A DNA stretch of 64,000 nucleotides from Janthinobacterium violaceinigrum. GTDB taxonomy: Bacteria > Pseudomonadota > Gammaproteobacteria > Burkholderiales > Burkholderiaceae_D. A model generated the notes under the pieces. That model was not told the DNA's origin. It made no database searches and was given only the letters and a program-made list of their open reading frames with translations. The position numbers and the translations under genes were made by a program. Positions 33,164-41,846 of this stretch are shown piece after piece; position 1 is the first letter of the stretch; each line of letters begins with the position of its first letter. The DNA lies in assembly GCF_009208555.1 (NCBI RefSeq), contig NZ_WFLI01000022.1, forward strand, positions 1 to 64,000. The letters are read 5' to 3'.

Positions 33164-34662
33164 TCAGCTTTCGCTTTCGCCGCTGCCGGATGCCCCTCCA
33201 GGGGCAATTCCGGCAGGAACAGCAAGGCGAGCAGCCCCAGTAACAGCAGCACGGCGCCGGCGCCAAACACGCTGGCAATCGCGTGGCGGTAGACTTCCAC
33301 CGTCTGCACGGCCGCGTGCGCGCCCAGCGCCGAGACGGCTTCCACGCCATGCTGATGCAGCTGGCGCGCAAGAATGGCGCCCGATGCCGTCACGCCCAGC
33401 AAACCGCCCAGCGAGCGGAAGAAGGCCAGCATGGCCGTGCCCACGCCGCGCCGCGCCAGGGGCAAGGCATTTTGCACGGCGATCGTCATGTTCGGCATCA
33501 CCAGCCCCAGTCCCGTGCCGAGGAAGAAGATGGCCGGCTCGATGATCCAGTAACCGCGCGACGTTTCCATGGCCCAGGCCAGCACGGCAAACGCCAGCAG
33601 CGCCACGGCCAGCCCCGCCACCTGCACCATCTTGTACTTGCCCGAGCGCGACAGCACCCGGCCGTTGAACATCGACGACGCCACCAGCCCCACCATCATG
33701 GCCACCGTCATCACGCCGGACTCCGCCGGACTCGTCCCCATCACCAGCTGGAAGAACAGGGGAAAGAAGACGCTGGCACCCATCAGGCCCATGAAGGTCA
33801 TGGCCATCACCAGGCTGGCGATATTGAAGGTGCGGTTCTCGAACAGGTCGGGCGGCAGCACGGGTTCATCCACCCGCCCCACGTGGAAGGCCAGCCAGAT
33901 CCCCAGCAGCACGGCGACGCCGCCGCTCACCTTGACGGCCAGCGCATCCCACGGCCATTCCGTGCCGCCCAGCGCCAGCACCAGCAGGGCCGCCGTGATG
34001 GCGCCCGTCAGCAGGACGGACCCCAGGTAATCGATCTTGTGCGCATGAGTGCGCACGGGCTTGCGCATGGCGCGCGCGATGATGACAAAGGCGGCGGCAC
34101 CGATGGGCAGGTTCACATAGAAAATCCAGTGCCACGACAGGGCATCCGTGATGACGCCGCCCAGCACGGGCCCCAGCACGCTGGTGACGGCAAACACGAT
34201 GGGCACCATGCCCTGCCGCTTGCCCCGCTCGGCGGGCGGCACGATGTCGCCGATGATGATCTGCGCCAGCGGCATGAAGCCGCCCGCCCCCAGGCCCTGG
34301 ATGGCGCGGAAGATGATCAGTTCCGTCATGTTCTGCGCCAGCCCGCACAGCACGGAACCGAGCAAAAAAGTCAGCAAGGCAGTAAAAATCATGGGGCGGC
34401 GGCCATACTGGTCGGCCAGCTTGCCGTACAGGGGCATGGTGGCCGTCGAGGCCAGCACATAGGCCGTGACCACCCACGACAGGTGCGCCATGCCACCCAG
34501 GTCATCGACGATGCGCGGCAGGGCCGTGGCGACGATGCTCTGGTCCAGCGCGCCCAGGCCCAGCACGGCCATCAGGCCCAGGTAGATGGCGCGCACTTCG
34601 CGCTCGGTAATGGGCTTGGCCGCGTCCTTTGCTACGCCCGCGGCGTGATCGTGGCCGCTCAT
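33157..34662 (-). CDS. MFS drug efflux transporter, DHA2 (EmrB/QacA) family
   Basis: 501 residues with about 14 membrane segments. The family signature GALDQSIVATALPRIVDDLGG and the motif-A loop LYGKLADQYGRRPMI are present, together with motif C-like GPVLGGVITDALSWHWIFYVN. It exports hydrophobic cations or biocides by proton antiport in characterised relatives. It is the second gene of a marR-transporter operon with a 4-base ATGA overlap; no separate EmrA-type adaptor is present. Confidence 0.9.
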   Translation of the reverse strand: MSGHDHAAGVAKDAAKPITEREVRAIYLGLMAVLGLGALDQSIVATALPRIVDDLGGMAHLSWVVTAYVLASTATMPLYGKLADQYGRRPMIFTALLTFLLGSVLCGLAQNMTELIIFRAIQGLGAGGFMPLAQIIIGDIVPPAERGKRQGMVPIVFAVTSVLGPVLGGVITDALSWHWIFYVNLPIGAAAFVIIARAMRKPVRTHAHKIDYLGSVLLTGAITAALLVLALGGTEWPWDALAVKVSGGVAVLLGIWLAFHVGRVDEPVLPPDLFENRTFNIASLVMAMTFMGLMGASVFFPLFFQLVMGTSPAESGVMTVAMMVGLVASSMFNGRVLSRSGKYKMVQVAGLAVALLAFAVLAWAMETSRGYWIIEPAIFFLGTGLGLVMPNMTIAVQNALPLARRGVGTAMLAFFRSLGGLLGVTASGAILARQLHQHGVEAVSALGAHAAVQTVEVYRHAIASVFGAGAVLLLLGLLALLFLPELPLEGHPAAAKAKADQ

Positions 34663-35117
34663 GCCTGGCCAATCTCGAGCAACGGTTGCATGGCGGCGGC
34701 CAGCGCGTCCATCTGCTGCGGCGACAGGCGGGCGATGCGCCGCGCCAGCGCATCGCGGCGGCGCGCGCGCAAGGTGTCGAGGATGGCCAGGCCTTGGGCG
34801 GACAGGCGCAGGCCCGAGCGGCGCCGGTCCTGCGGATCGGGCGCGCTGCGCTCGACGAGCCCCGCCACCTCCAGCGCCTTGACCTGGGCGCTGACGGTAG
34901 GCCCGCGCACGTTCTGCAGGCGCGCCAGCGCGGCCACGCCGATGCCGGGCTGCTCGTGGATCAGGGCCAGCAGCATGTACTGCATCATCGATACGCCGCC
35001 TTCCAGCTCGCCCCCTTCGCGCTGCATGGAGCGCAGCAGGCGCTTGAACGCCGTGCGCAATTCATCGGACAGCGCCAGCGCGCGCTCGGGGATGGGAAAG
35101 TCTTCGTCAGGAGTCAT
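34659..35117 (-). CDS. MarR family transcriptional regulator
   Basis: 152 residues. Winged-helix region: GIGVAALARLQNVRGPTVSAQ as recognition segment, and DPQDRRRSGLRLSAQG as the wing with its conserved DxRRR. It most likely represses itself and the overlapping transporter gene and is released by substrates of the pump. A dyad operator lies directly upstream. Confidence 0.9.
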   Translation of the reverse strand: MTPDEDFPIPERALALSDELRTAFKRLLRSMQREGGELEGGVSMMQYMLLALIHEQPGIGVAALARLQNVRGPTVSAQVKALEVAGLVERSAPDPQDRRRSGLRLSAQGLAILDTLRARRRDALARRIARLSPQQMDALAAAMQPLLEIGQA

Positions 35118-35127
35118 GGGATCATCA

Positions 35128-35152
35128 ATATAGGTAGGCTATCTATCTATAT
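35128..35152. promoter_or_regulatory. Probable MarR operator
   Basis: ATATAGGTAG - GCTAT - CTATCTATAT: 10-bp arms with one mismatch and a 5-bp centre, 10 bases upstream of the marR start codon. The size and position fit MarR-type autoregulatory sites. Confidence 0.65.
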
Positions 35153-35247
35153 TAGTCCGCGTATGCCCGCCATGCAAGGCTTTTTTCCGTCCATGTCCCG
35201 TCCAGCCCTTCCCAAAACCGCCGTTGGCCGTCATAATAGCCGCCCTT

Positions 35248-35323
35248 GGGTCGTTAGCTCAGCTGGTAGAGCAGCGGACTTTTAATCCGTTGGTCGCAGG
35301 TTCGAATCCCGCACGGCCTACCA
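35248..35323 (+). tRNA. tRNA-Lys (anticodon UUU), copy 3
   Basis: Identical 76-nt sequence to copies 1, 2 and 4. A CATAAT-like -10 lies at 35232-35237. Confidence 0.97.
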
Positions 35324-35394
35324 AGATTCAGTCGTCAGCATGGCAAGCATGTTGATACGGCACAGTGTTACCGCAGCAAGTAGTCAAAGTTTTT

Positions 35395-35470
35395 GGGTCG
35401 TTAGCTCAGCTGGTAGAGCAGCGGACTTTTAATCCGTTGGTCGCAGGTTCGAATCCCGCACGGCCTACCA
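35395..35470 (+). tRNA. tRNA-Lys (anticodon UUU), copy 4
   Basis: Identical to the others, 71 bases after copy 3. The spacer shares ACGGCACAGTGTTACCG and AAAGTTTTTG with the copy 1-2 spacer, so the pair is a duplication of the first pair. Confidence 0.97.
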
Positions 35471-35483
35471 AATACTTCATAAA

Positions 35484-35515
35484 AGCCCACGAATTTCGGT
35501 TCGTGGGCTTTTTTG
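35484..35515 (+). terminator. Terminator after the second tRNA-Lys pair
   Basis: AAGCCCACGAA / TTCGTGGGCTT hairpin followed by a T run. Confidence 0.9.
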
Positions 35516-35978
35516 TTCTACGTTTCCATCCTATTTCGAGCATATTCCAACAAGGGATGTGCTTGCCTCAAACAGTTTTTCATAATATATGGCGCCCGCA
35601 GGCGCCACTCCTCTTGCAATCTCAAGCTCGCTCTTTTAGGTGAAATTTCGGGGCACAAGCATTACTAAATCAACATCATTTATCCCCCTCAAAAATACTC
35701 AACCTTCTCTATCATTTGATGCTGACCAACTGCATATTTTTATAATTATCGTTACAAAGTATGTACATTGGGCGAAATTTAAGGAGTATTCTCCTAAAAT
35801 AAATTCGACACAGAATTTTCTTCAGAGAATTCATTTTTAAAGCACTCATTAAATTTCAATCATTCCAACCATGATCAACATCATTCCCAAAGTGGAAATT
35901 CATTAGGATTTTTTTGAGAAATAGATTAGAGAGTCGAATTTTCAGAAACCAGAGACTACGTTAAAAATGAGAGAAATA
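35516..35978. other. AT-rich gene-free stretch after the tRNA-Lys pair
   Basis: About 460 bases whose G+C falls to roughly one third, far below the rest of the window. No convincing coding frame: a 66-codon frame at 35640-35840 has no family likeness or ribosome-binding site. It may be the remnant of an inserted element and probably contains the promoter of the next gene. Confidence 0.5.
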
Positions 35979-36512
35979 ATGCCATTCGAATTTCACCACC
36001 TCGATGCACGTACCCGTACGTTCATGACATCAGAAATTAATAGTGACCTGCACGCCGAAAAGCTGTACTTCAGCGACAATCTTAGTGAAGAAGGTTGTGC
36101 CAACTATCCAATACTTCTTCTCGACGCAGCCAACGACGGAAATGACTCTTCTCTAGCTGGATCGTTAGTAGCGAGCTTTAAGTCCCATGAGAAGCCACGC
36201 AAGCTCGCATCTGGCGGCTACTCTAAACCACCAATCATGCGAAATAATGCCCACGAAATGTTAGCCGAAGGGGAATTCAATCGTTTCTATATGCGAGCTA
36301 TTTGTCTTCGAGCCATGGAAGATAATATCCGTACTGTCATCGTGTACAGGGCAAAGGAGGTGAATAATGCTCGTTCCGCATCGGAAGAAATGATAGGTCA
36401 ACACATGTCGGCGGAGGCACTCTTAAATGATCTGCGCACTCATGTTGGCGTTGATTTGGCACTAGGACTGCCGCCAGGACCGAACTCAGGTCTAAGTGTG
36501 AGGTTACCATAG
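35979..36512 (+). CDS. Hypothetical protein in AT-rich island
   Basis: 177 residues if it starts at ATG 35979 (MPFEFHHLDARTRTFM), which has GAGAG upstream; an ATG at 35967 adds four residues. No signal peptide or membrane segment. Regions that look conserved-protein-like are LAEGEFNRFYMRAICLRAME, the YRAKEVNNARSASEEMIGQ segment and the C-terminal GLPPGPNSGLSVRLP. Base composition and codon use differ from the neighbours, and it lies beside tRNA-Lys genes, so recent transfer is likely. I do not recognise the family; a phage- or defence-related origin is possible but unsupported. Confidence 0.75.
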   Translation: MPFEFHHLDARTRTFMTSEINSDLHAEKLYFSDNLSEEGCANYPILLLDAANDGNDSSLAGSLVASFKSHEKPRKLASGGYSKPPIMRNNAHEMLAEGEFNRFYMRAICLRAMEDNIRTVIVYRAKEVNNARSASEEMIGQHMSAEALLNDLRTHVGVDLALGLPPGPNSGLSVRLP

Positions 36513-36603
36513 AGGGATTTAAATTCTAGCTTGATGCAAGAACTTAATCTTTCATTACAGATTCGCACTCTACTCTGCCTACAAATAATAGTATTCGGCA
36601 AAT

Positions 36604-36633
36604 AAAAAACCAACTGCTGCGGTTGGTTTTTTT
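36604..36633. terminator. Bidirectional terminator
   Basis: AAAAAACCAACTGC / GCGGTTGGTTTTTT hairpin between the convergent hypothetical gene and araC-like gene. Confidence 0.85.
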
Positions 36634-36643
36634 ATTTATATTG

Positions 36644-37420
36644 CTAGCTGCTCCCTCTATACCTCCCCGGCGTAACTCCCATCACGCGCCGGAACATGGC
36701 GATGAAGGCGCTGACGTTGCCGTAGCCCAGGTCCAGCGCGATCGTCGTGACGGGCTGACCTGCGGCCAATAATTCCAGGGCGCGCAGGATGCGGGCGCGC
36801 TGGCGCCAGGCTGTTGGCGTAAAACCCGTCTCCAGCGTGAAGCGGCGCGCCAGGGTGCGCGGCGATACGCCGGCCCAGGCAGCCAGCGCGTCCACGCCCC
36901 GCTCGTCGGCCAGGTCGTCAAGCACGGCGCGCGCCACGCGCAGCAGGCGCGGGTCCGTGGGGAGCGACAAGCCGAACGGCTCGTGCGGCGCGGCGGCGAT
37001 CTCGTCGAGGATCACGCCTGCCACCCGGGCCTGGCGCGCGTCCAGCGCGCCGTCGTCCCATTCGCTGGCGCGGCCCGCCGCCTCGCGCAGCAGGCCCGAG
37101 ACGCGCATCACGCACGGCGCGGCAGGCAAGCTGGCGCAACTGGCCTCGTCCACATACACGCTCCAGCCCGCAAACGGGCCATGCGAACGCAACGCATGGA
37201 CGTGATGGGGCGGCATCCACACGCAGTGGCTGGCGGGCACCACCCACTGCCCATGATCGGCAGCCACGGAAAGCAGGCCACGCTCGGCGCCGAACAGCTG
37301 GCCGCTGGCATGGCAGTGCGGCGGTGTCACCCGCTCCTGCGGCTGGGACATGCGCAGGGCGTGCAGCGGCGCCAGCAGCATCGGCGGCAAGATTGGCGGA
37401 TTTGACGTATCGATAGTCAT
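36644..37420 (-). CDS. AraC family transcriptional regulator
   Basis: 258 residues from ATG 37420. N-terminal cupin-like sensor domain (PHCHASGQLFGAERGLLSV; WVVPASHCVWMPPHHVHAL) and C-terminal double helix-turn-helix (VDALAAWAGVSPRTLARRF; ALDLGYGNVSAFIAMFRRV; ending GVTPGRYRG). Target genes are unknown; the divergent neighbour at 37487 is a candidate. Confidence 0.9.
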   Translation of the reverse strand: MTIDTSNPPILPPMLLAPLHALRMSQPQERVTPPHCHASGQLFGAERGLLSVAADHGQWVVPASHCVWMPPHHVHALRSHGPFAGWSVYVDEASCASLPAAPCVMRVSGLLREAAGRASEWDDGALDARQARVAGVILDEIAAAPHEPFGLSLPTDPRLLRVARAVLDDLADERGVDALAAWAGVSPRTLARRFTLETGFTPTAWRQRARILRALELLAAGQPVTTIALDLGYGNVSAFIAMFRRVMGVTPGRYRGSS

Positions 37421-37486
37421 AAACAACGCAGGCAAGACAATCCCGTCATCATACAGTGGAGTCTTTCCATTATTCAGGAGTACAGC

Positions 37487-37744
37487 ATGCGTGCAGAAGA
37501 CGTGTTACCGGATCAACAAAACCAGGGCCAGTTCAATGGCGTCACCGTACGCAAGGGCACGGTAGGGGCGTTCCTGGCGAATGCCCGGCTGTGGCTGGAC
37601 GACACGAGCAGCAGCGCCGAAAAGGCCATCGCCGAGCGCGACATCCTCGACGCCCTGCCCGCCCTGCACGCGCTAGGGCTGTTCGACATCGTGCAAGTGC
37701 GCGATGCCGCGCTACGCGAACTGGTATCGCCATCGGCCGCGTAG
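37487..37744 (+). CDS. Hypothetical small protein
   Basis: 85 residues, preceded by AGGAG at ideal spacing. Sequence is soluble and helical: GQFNGVTVRKGTVGAFLANA, then ERDILDALPALHALGLFDIV. No family recognised. Divergent from the araC-like gene and 67 bases upstream of the yigZ-like gene, in the same direction. Confidence 0.7.
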   Translation: MRAEDVLPDQQNQGQFNGVTVRKGTVGAFLANARLWLDDTSSSAEKAIAERDILDALPALHALGLFDIVQVRDAALRELVSPSAA

Positions 37745-37811
37745 GCGGCACTGGCTCGTCGCGGGCGCGCATTTCCTCTATCATGCTGCTTTGCCCGCCT
37801 TCGCACCCGCC

Positions 37812-38420
37812 ATGCCGTTTACCATTGCCGCCCCCGTCCACAGCGAACTGATCATCAAGAAAAGCCGTTTCATCGGCTGCGTGCAGCCGATGACGGACCG
37901 CGCCAGCGCGCAACAGGTGGTCAACGACTTGAAGGCGCAGCATCCGGGCGCCTGCCATGTGTGCTGGGCGCTGCTGGCGGGCGGGCAATCGGCGGCCGTC
38001 GATGATGGCGAACCGAGCGGCACGGCCGGGCGCCCCATGCTCGACGTGCTGCGCCACCAGGACCTCGAAGGCGTGCTGGCCACCGTCGTGCGCTACTTTG
38101 GCGGCATCAAGCTGGGCGCGGGCGGCCTCGTGCGCGCCTACACGGACAGCGTGGCGCAGGCGCTGCTGCAGGCGGAAAAGACGGCCATCGTGCGCCAGTG
38201 TACCCTGCGCTGCACGGTGCCGTATGCGATGGAAGGCATGCTGCGCCGCGAACTCGAGGGCGCCGGCGCCACCCTGCTGAACGTGGCGCACGCCGATACA
38301 GTGCTGTTCGATTTCAGCCTGCCGGAAACGGCGGCCACCGCCCTGCTGGCCCACCTGCATGAGGCGGGCAATGGACGGATACAGTGGCTGGACGCGCAGG
38401 AAGGCGATGACCAGTCATAG
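37812..38420 (+). CDS. yigZ: YigZ / IMPACT family protein
   Basis: 202 residues from ATG 37812. The Impact domain signature HVCWALLAGGQSAAVDDGEP with SGTAGRPMLDVL and VVRYFGGIKLGAGGLVRAY is complete, followed by a C-terminal DUF1949-type ferredoxin-like domain. Members are linked to translation or redox/stress roles, but the biochemical activity is not established. The upstream frame (37704-37811) is non-coding. Confidence 0.93.
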   Translation: MPFTIAAPVHSELIIKKSRFIGCVQPMTDRASAQQVVNDLKAQHPGACHVCWALLAGGQSAAVDDGEPSGTAGRPMLDVLRHQDLEGVLATVVRYFGGIKLGAGGLVRAYTDSVAQALLQAEKTAIVRQCTLRCTVPYAMEGMLRRELEGAGATLLNVAHADTVLFDFSLPETAATALLAHLHEAGNGRIQWLDAQEGDDQS

Positions 38421-38655
38421 TCAACCGGTGCAGTCCGGCAGACATGATGGATGGCCATAAGCACCCCATTGAAAACCTATCTGCTTGTGCAGGACTACGC
38501 TGATCCACCACCACGGCGAAATCGCCTGCATTGCCGGGCATATAATTTCCGCAGTCCGGACAGATGCCCGCAGCGGCATGCCCGCCCGTCCACGCTGCAT
38601 TGGCGTCCACCGCATCCATTCCACAAGAATACAGATGCCACCTGTATTTTTTCAT
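38314..38655 (-). CDS. Possible small CxxC protein
   Basis: Frame beginning MKKYRWHLYSCGMDAVDAN at 38655, 25 bases after the stop of the gene at 38681-39286. A CPDCGNYMPG segment resembles half of a zinc ribbon. The last ~35 codons run antisense into the yigZ-like gene and look random, so either the stop has been lost or the frame is not real. Low confidence. Confidence 0.35.
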   Translation of the reverse strand: MKKYRWHLYSCGMDAVDANAAWTGGHAAAGICPDCGNYMPGNAGDFAVVVDQRSPAQADRFSMGCLWPSIMSAGLHRLTMTGHRLPARPATVSVHCPPHAGGPAGRWPPFPAG

Positions 38656-38680
38656 GGCCTTGCCTTGAAAACCGCCATCG

Positions 38681-39286
38681 TCATGGATAGCGCTGCTCCT
38701 GATATCCATTCGCAAACACGTGGAGAATATTGTCCATCTTTCCGTCCACATAGCCGAACAGGATCTGATATCCGGCAGGGTTTTCCTGGCCATGCTCTCT
38801 CTGCCGGACCATGATGGAATGGAGGCGATCATCGTCATACCGGTAATCGTAGCTCCCTACGCCAAATTTTCCGAAATTGATGTCCTGTGCGATGCGTGCC
38901 CCGTCAAGGAAACTGAGCATGACATTCCTCAAGCTCCCTCCCGCATTGAAGTGCACACTTTTCAGTGTGCCGCGCTCATGAAAATAGAAGCTCCTGTTGA
39001 TGACGGCAGCAGATCCGCCATAGTTTTCCACCAGGATGACCCGGCCTTCCCCATCGAAATAATAGACATGGATATCTTTCAGCGCCGCGGGCAGCGACTT
39101 CAGCTCTTTTCCCGGCTTGAAGCCGGCCCTTTGGACTTCGAAAGGCCGGACGTTACATAACGGCCCTTTGCTGATCAGCGTTCGCGCCACGCGCAGTTTG
39201 ACGGCATCCAAATACGTCGCCATGAAAAAGTCGGATTTCGACGCGATCGCGTGGAATTGCTCGCCCAGTTTTTGGATTTCACTCAT
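38681..39286 (-). CDS. Hypothetical protein, immunity-protein-like
   Basis: 201 residues, no signal peptide or membrane segment. The beta-rich stretch FDGEGRVILVENYGGSAAVI, then FYFHERGTLKSVHFNAGG and YDYRYDDDRLHSIMVRQREH, resembles the repeated strands of small cytosolic immunity proteins of polymorphic toxins, and the C-terminus also has a strand-rich character. No toxin gene lies nearby, so this is only a structural impression. No family is claimed. Confidence 0.6.
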   Translation of the reverse strand: MSEIQKLGEQFHAIASKSDFFMATYLDAVKLRVARTLISKGPLCNVRPFEVQRAGFKPGKELKSLPAALKDIHVYYFDGEGRVILVENYGGSAAVINRSFYFHERGTLKSVHFNAGGSLRNVMLSFLDGARIAQDINFGKFGVGSYDYRYDDDRLHSIMVRQREHGQENPAGYQILFGYVDGKMDNILHVFANGYQEQRYP

Positions 39287-39319
39287 GCCATATCGCTCCC
39301 GCTACGCCCCTTCCAGCAA

Positions 39320-39709
39320 TCAAGCTTGGCGCGGGCGCTTGATCTGCAACAAGATGAAGTGCGTCCACGCCAGCGCCGGCAGTACCAGCAACAGCAGCAT
39401 CAGTCCGGCCGGCATGTCCGGCACGAAACGCACGAAGCAGGCGAGAAATCCGGCGATGGCCAGCCAGAAGCGCCAGTTGAACGCATACGCCTTGCGCGCC
39501 ACCGTCGCCAGCGCGATGCGCCAGAATTCCAGCAAGGCCCACAGGCCGCCCGTCAGCAGCAGCGCGGCCAGGGCATTGGCGCCGGGGGCGTCGGCCCAGG
39601 TGCGCACCAGGTTGTACAGCAGCACGGGATAGCCGGCCGTGATGGCCAGGGTGGCGGGGCCGGCGGCGATGACAGCTTCCAGCAGCTGCCCTTTGGAACG
39701 ATGATCCAC
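39320..39709 (-). CDS. Hypothetical inner-membrane protein
   Basis: 129 residues with about four hydrophobic segments (LLEAVIAAGPATLAITAGY; ALAALLLTGGLWALLEFW; FWLAIAGFLACFVRFV; GLMLLLLVLPALAWTHFILL). Unassigned. It is 10 bases downstream of the SnoaL-like gene on the same strand and probably cotranscribed. Confidence 0.7.
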   Translation of the reverse strand: MDHRSKGQLLEAVIAAGPATLAITAGYPVLLYNLVRTWADAPGANALAALLLTGGLWALLEFWRIALATVARKAYAFNWRFWLAIAGFLACFVRFVPDMPAGLMLLLLVLPALAWTHFILLQIKRPRQA

Positions 39710-39719
39710 TCAATTACCC

Positions 39720-40097
39720 CTATGCCACGACGCCCGAATGGGCGGCGATCACTTGCAGCGCGCCGGCGCCATCCTGCGCCCAGACGCGCGTAAAACGGAA
39801 GTCGCCATGCGTTTCCACGTCGTGATAGCTGCCCGTCAGCTGCATGCGCACGGAGACCACGGCCACATGGCCAGTGATGCGCACATGGCGCTCGGAGGCG
39901 CGCAGCTCGGTGATCGTCAGCAAGCGCTGCTCGTGCGCGGCCAGGTCCGCATGCTTGCTCAGCAAGTGACCCAGATGGTTGGTAAACAGCAAATCGTCAG
40001 CCAGCAAGACAGTCAGTGCGGCCACGTCGGACGCCATCATGGCCAGGCGCAAGCGCTCTTCCGCATCGAGCACTTGTACTTCCGTTAAAGCATTCAT
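39720..40097 (-). CDS. SnoaL-like / DUF4440 nuclear transport factor 2 family protein
   Basis: 125 residues with the NTF2-fold pattern: LDAEERLRLAMMASDVAALT, LLADDLLFTNHLGHLLSKHA, and the strands VRITGHVAVVSVRMQL and DFRFTRVWAQDGAGALQVIA. Such proteins are small cone-shaped binders or isomerase-like enzymes; the substrate is unknown. First gene of a two-gene leftward unit. Confidence 0.8.
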   Translation of the reverse strand: MNALTEVQVLDAEERLRLAMMASDVAALTVLLADDLLFTNHLGHLLSKHADLAAHEQRLLTITELRASERHVRITGHVAVVSVRMQLTGSYHDVETHGDFRFTRVWAQDGAGALQVIAAHSGVVA

Positions 40098-40359
40098 CTT
40101 TTTCCTTATTAAAATAACGCGCGCATCTTAGCAAACGGAAAACCATGCTGGCACGAAATAGCCAAATTCACAATCATCCAGAAGGCTTATGCCTGTGGAG
40201 CATATTCATATAGCGTAATATTCGCAGCAGCATTGCGCAGAACGCCCCCATAGTACTGTACAGTGCTTGCCCTTTCGCCCCAGGCTGGGGCAGCTGTTAC
40301 TTGTAGTAAAGTTCTCATGCTCTCTGCAGTCTCGAATAAAACCAAGATAAGGCCCCCAC

Positions 40360-41760
40360 ATGGCAATTAACATCATTCTGAACCTGCTCGTTGCGCTGAT
40401 CGTCTTCGCCCTCATGTTCCACCAGCAGCGCAAGCACGCCACGTTCACCGTGCGCGTCTTCACGGGCCTGGGCCTGGGCGTGCTGCTGGGCGCGGCCGCG
40501 CAAGCGCTGTATGGCGCCGGTTCGCCCGTCATCGCCGGCACCAATGAATACATCGACATCGTCGGCAGCGGCTATGTGAAATTGCTGCAAATGATCATCA
40601 TGCCGCTGATCATGGTCTCCATCATTTCCGCCATCCTGAAACTCAAGGACGCGAGTTCCCTGGGCAAGATCAGCGCGCTGACCATCGGCACCCTGCTCAT
40701 CACCACCACCATCGCCGCCGCGCTGGGCATCCTGATGGCCAAGCTGTTCGGCCTGACGGCTGTCGGCCTGACGTCGAGCGCCGCCGAAGTGGCGCGCGGC
40801 GTGCAGCTGCAAGGCTCGCTGGAAACGGCAAAGGCCCTGTCCTTGCCGAAACTGCTGGTCAGCTTCGTGCCCACCAACCCCTTCCTCGACATGACGGGCG
40901 CGCGCAAGACGTCGACCATCGCCGTGGTAGTGTTCTCCATCTTCATCGGCATCTCCGCCACGGGCATCGCGGTGAAAAAACCGGAAATCTTCGCTTCCTT
41001 CGAAAACTTCATGAAAGTGGCGCACGCCATCGTCATGCGCATGGTCACCCTGGTGCTGCGCCTGACGCCGTACGGCGTGTTCGCGCTGATGTTTGAAGTG
41101 GTGGCCTCGTCCAGCTACACGGACATCTTGAAACTGATCAACTTCGTCGTCGCCTCGTACAGCGCGCTGATATTGATGTTTCTCGTGCACCTGGCCATCA
41201 TCGCCGGCGTGGGCCTGAACCCGCTGCGCTTCGTGAAAAAGGTCTTCCCCGTGCTGGCCTTCGCGTTTACCTCGCGCACCAGCGCCGGTTCGATCCCGAT
41301 GAGCGTGCAGACGCAAACCCAGCGCCTGGGCACGCCGGAAGGCATCGCCAATTTTGCCGCCTCGTTCGGTTCGACCATCGGCCAGAACGGCTGCGCCGGC
41401 ATTTACCCCGCCATGCTGGCCGTCATGATCGCCCCCACCGTGGGCGTCGATCCATTTACGATCAGCTTCCTGCTGCCATTGCTGGCCATCATCACCATCG
41501 GTTCCGTCGGCGTGGCCGGCGTGGGCGGCGGCGCCACGTTTGCCGCCCTGATCGTGCTGTCGGCAATGGACTTGCCCGTCGCCCTGGCCGGCTTGCTCAT
41601 TTCCGTCGAACCGCTGATCGACATGGGCCGCACGGCCCTGAACGTGAGCGGCTCGATTACGGCCGGCACCGTCACCAGCCGGGTCATGGGGCAGACCGAC
41701 CTGGCCGTCTACAACAGCGACGACGCGCCCGACCTGGACGAGGCAGAGCACGCCGCCTGA
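40360..41760 (+). CDS. tcyP: Cation:dicarboxylate symporter family, L-cystine transporter TcyP-like
   Basis: 466 residues with eight or more membrane helices and re-entrant loops of the DAACS fold. Blocks: YVKLLQMIIMPLIMVSIISA, the TSRTSAGSIPMSVQTQTQRLG hairpin region, FGSTIGQNGCAGIYPAML and the C-terminal SVEPLIDMGRTALNVSGS. The overall pattern is that of YdjN/TcyP cystine/sulphur amino-acid symporters rather than DctA. The start at 40360 follows a 260-base stretch with its promoter. Single gene. Confidence 0.85.
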   Translation: MAINIILNLLVALIVFALMFHQQRKHATFTVRVFTGLGLGVLLGAAAQALYGAGSPVIAGTNEYIDIVGSGYVKLLQMIIMPLIMVSIISAILKLKDASSLGKISALTIGTLLITTTIAAALGILMAKLFGLTAVGLTSSAAEVARGVQLQGSLETAKALSLPKLLVSFVPTNPFLDMTGARKTSTIAVVVFSIFIGISATGIAVKKPEIFASFENFMKVAHAIVMRMVTLVLRLTPYGVFALMFEVVASSSYTDILKLINFVVASYSALILMFLVHLAIIAGVGLNPLRFVKKVFPVLAFAFTSRTSAGSIPMSVQTQTQRLGTPEGIANFAASFGSTIGQNGCAGIYPAMLAVMIAPTVGVDPFTISFLLPLLAIITIGSVGVAGVGGGATFAALIVLSAMDLPVALAGLLISVEPLIDMGRTALNVSGSITAGTVTSRVMGQTDLAVYNSDDAPDLDEAEHAA

Positions 41761-41846
41761 GGCTAGCGGCAAGAACAGCGGCGCGCCGCGCCTTGCCGCT
41801 TTCGTCTATATTGATTCGCAATCAATACGGAGGAAGGCGCGAGGCG

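Noticed and set aside
28285..35247. Integrative element with its own integrase
   Set aside because: The flanking tRNA duplications are real but no integrase, recombinase or transposase gene lies between them.
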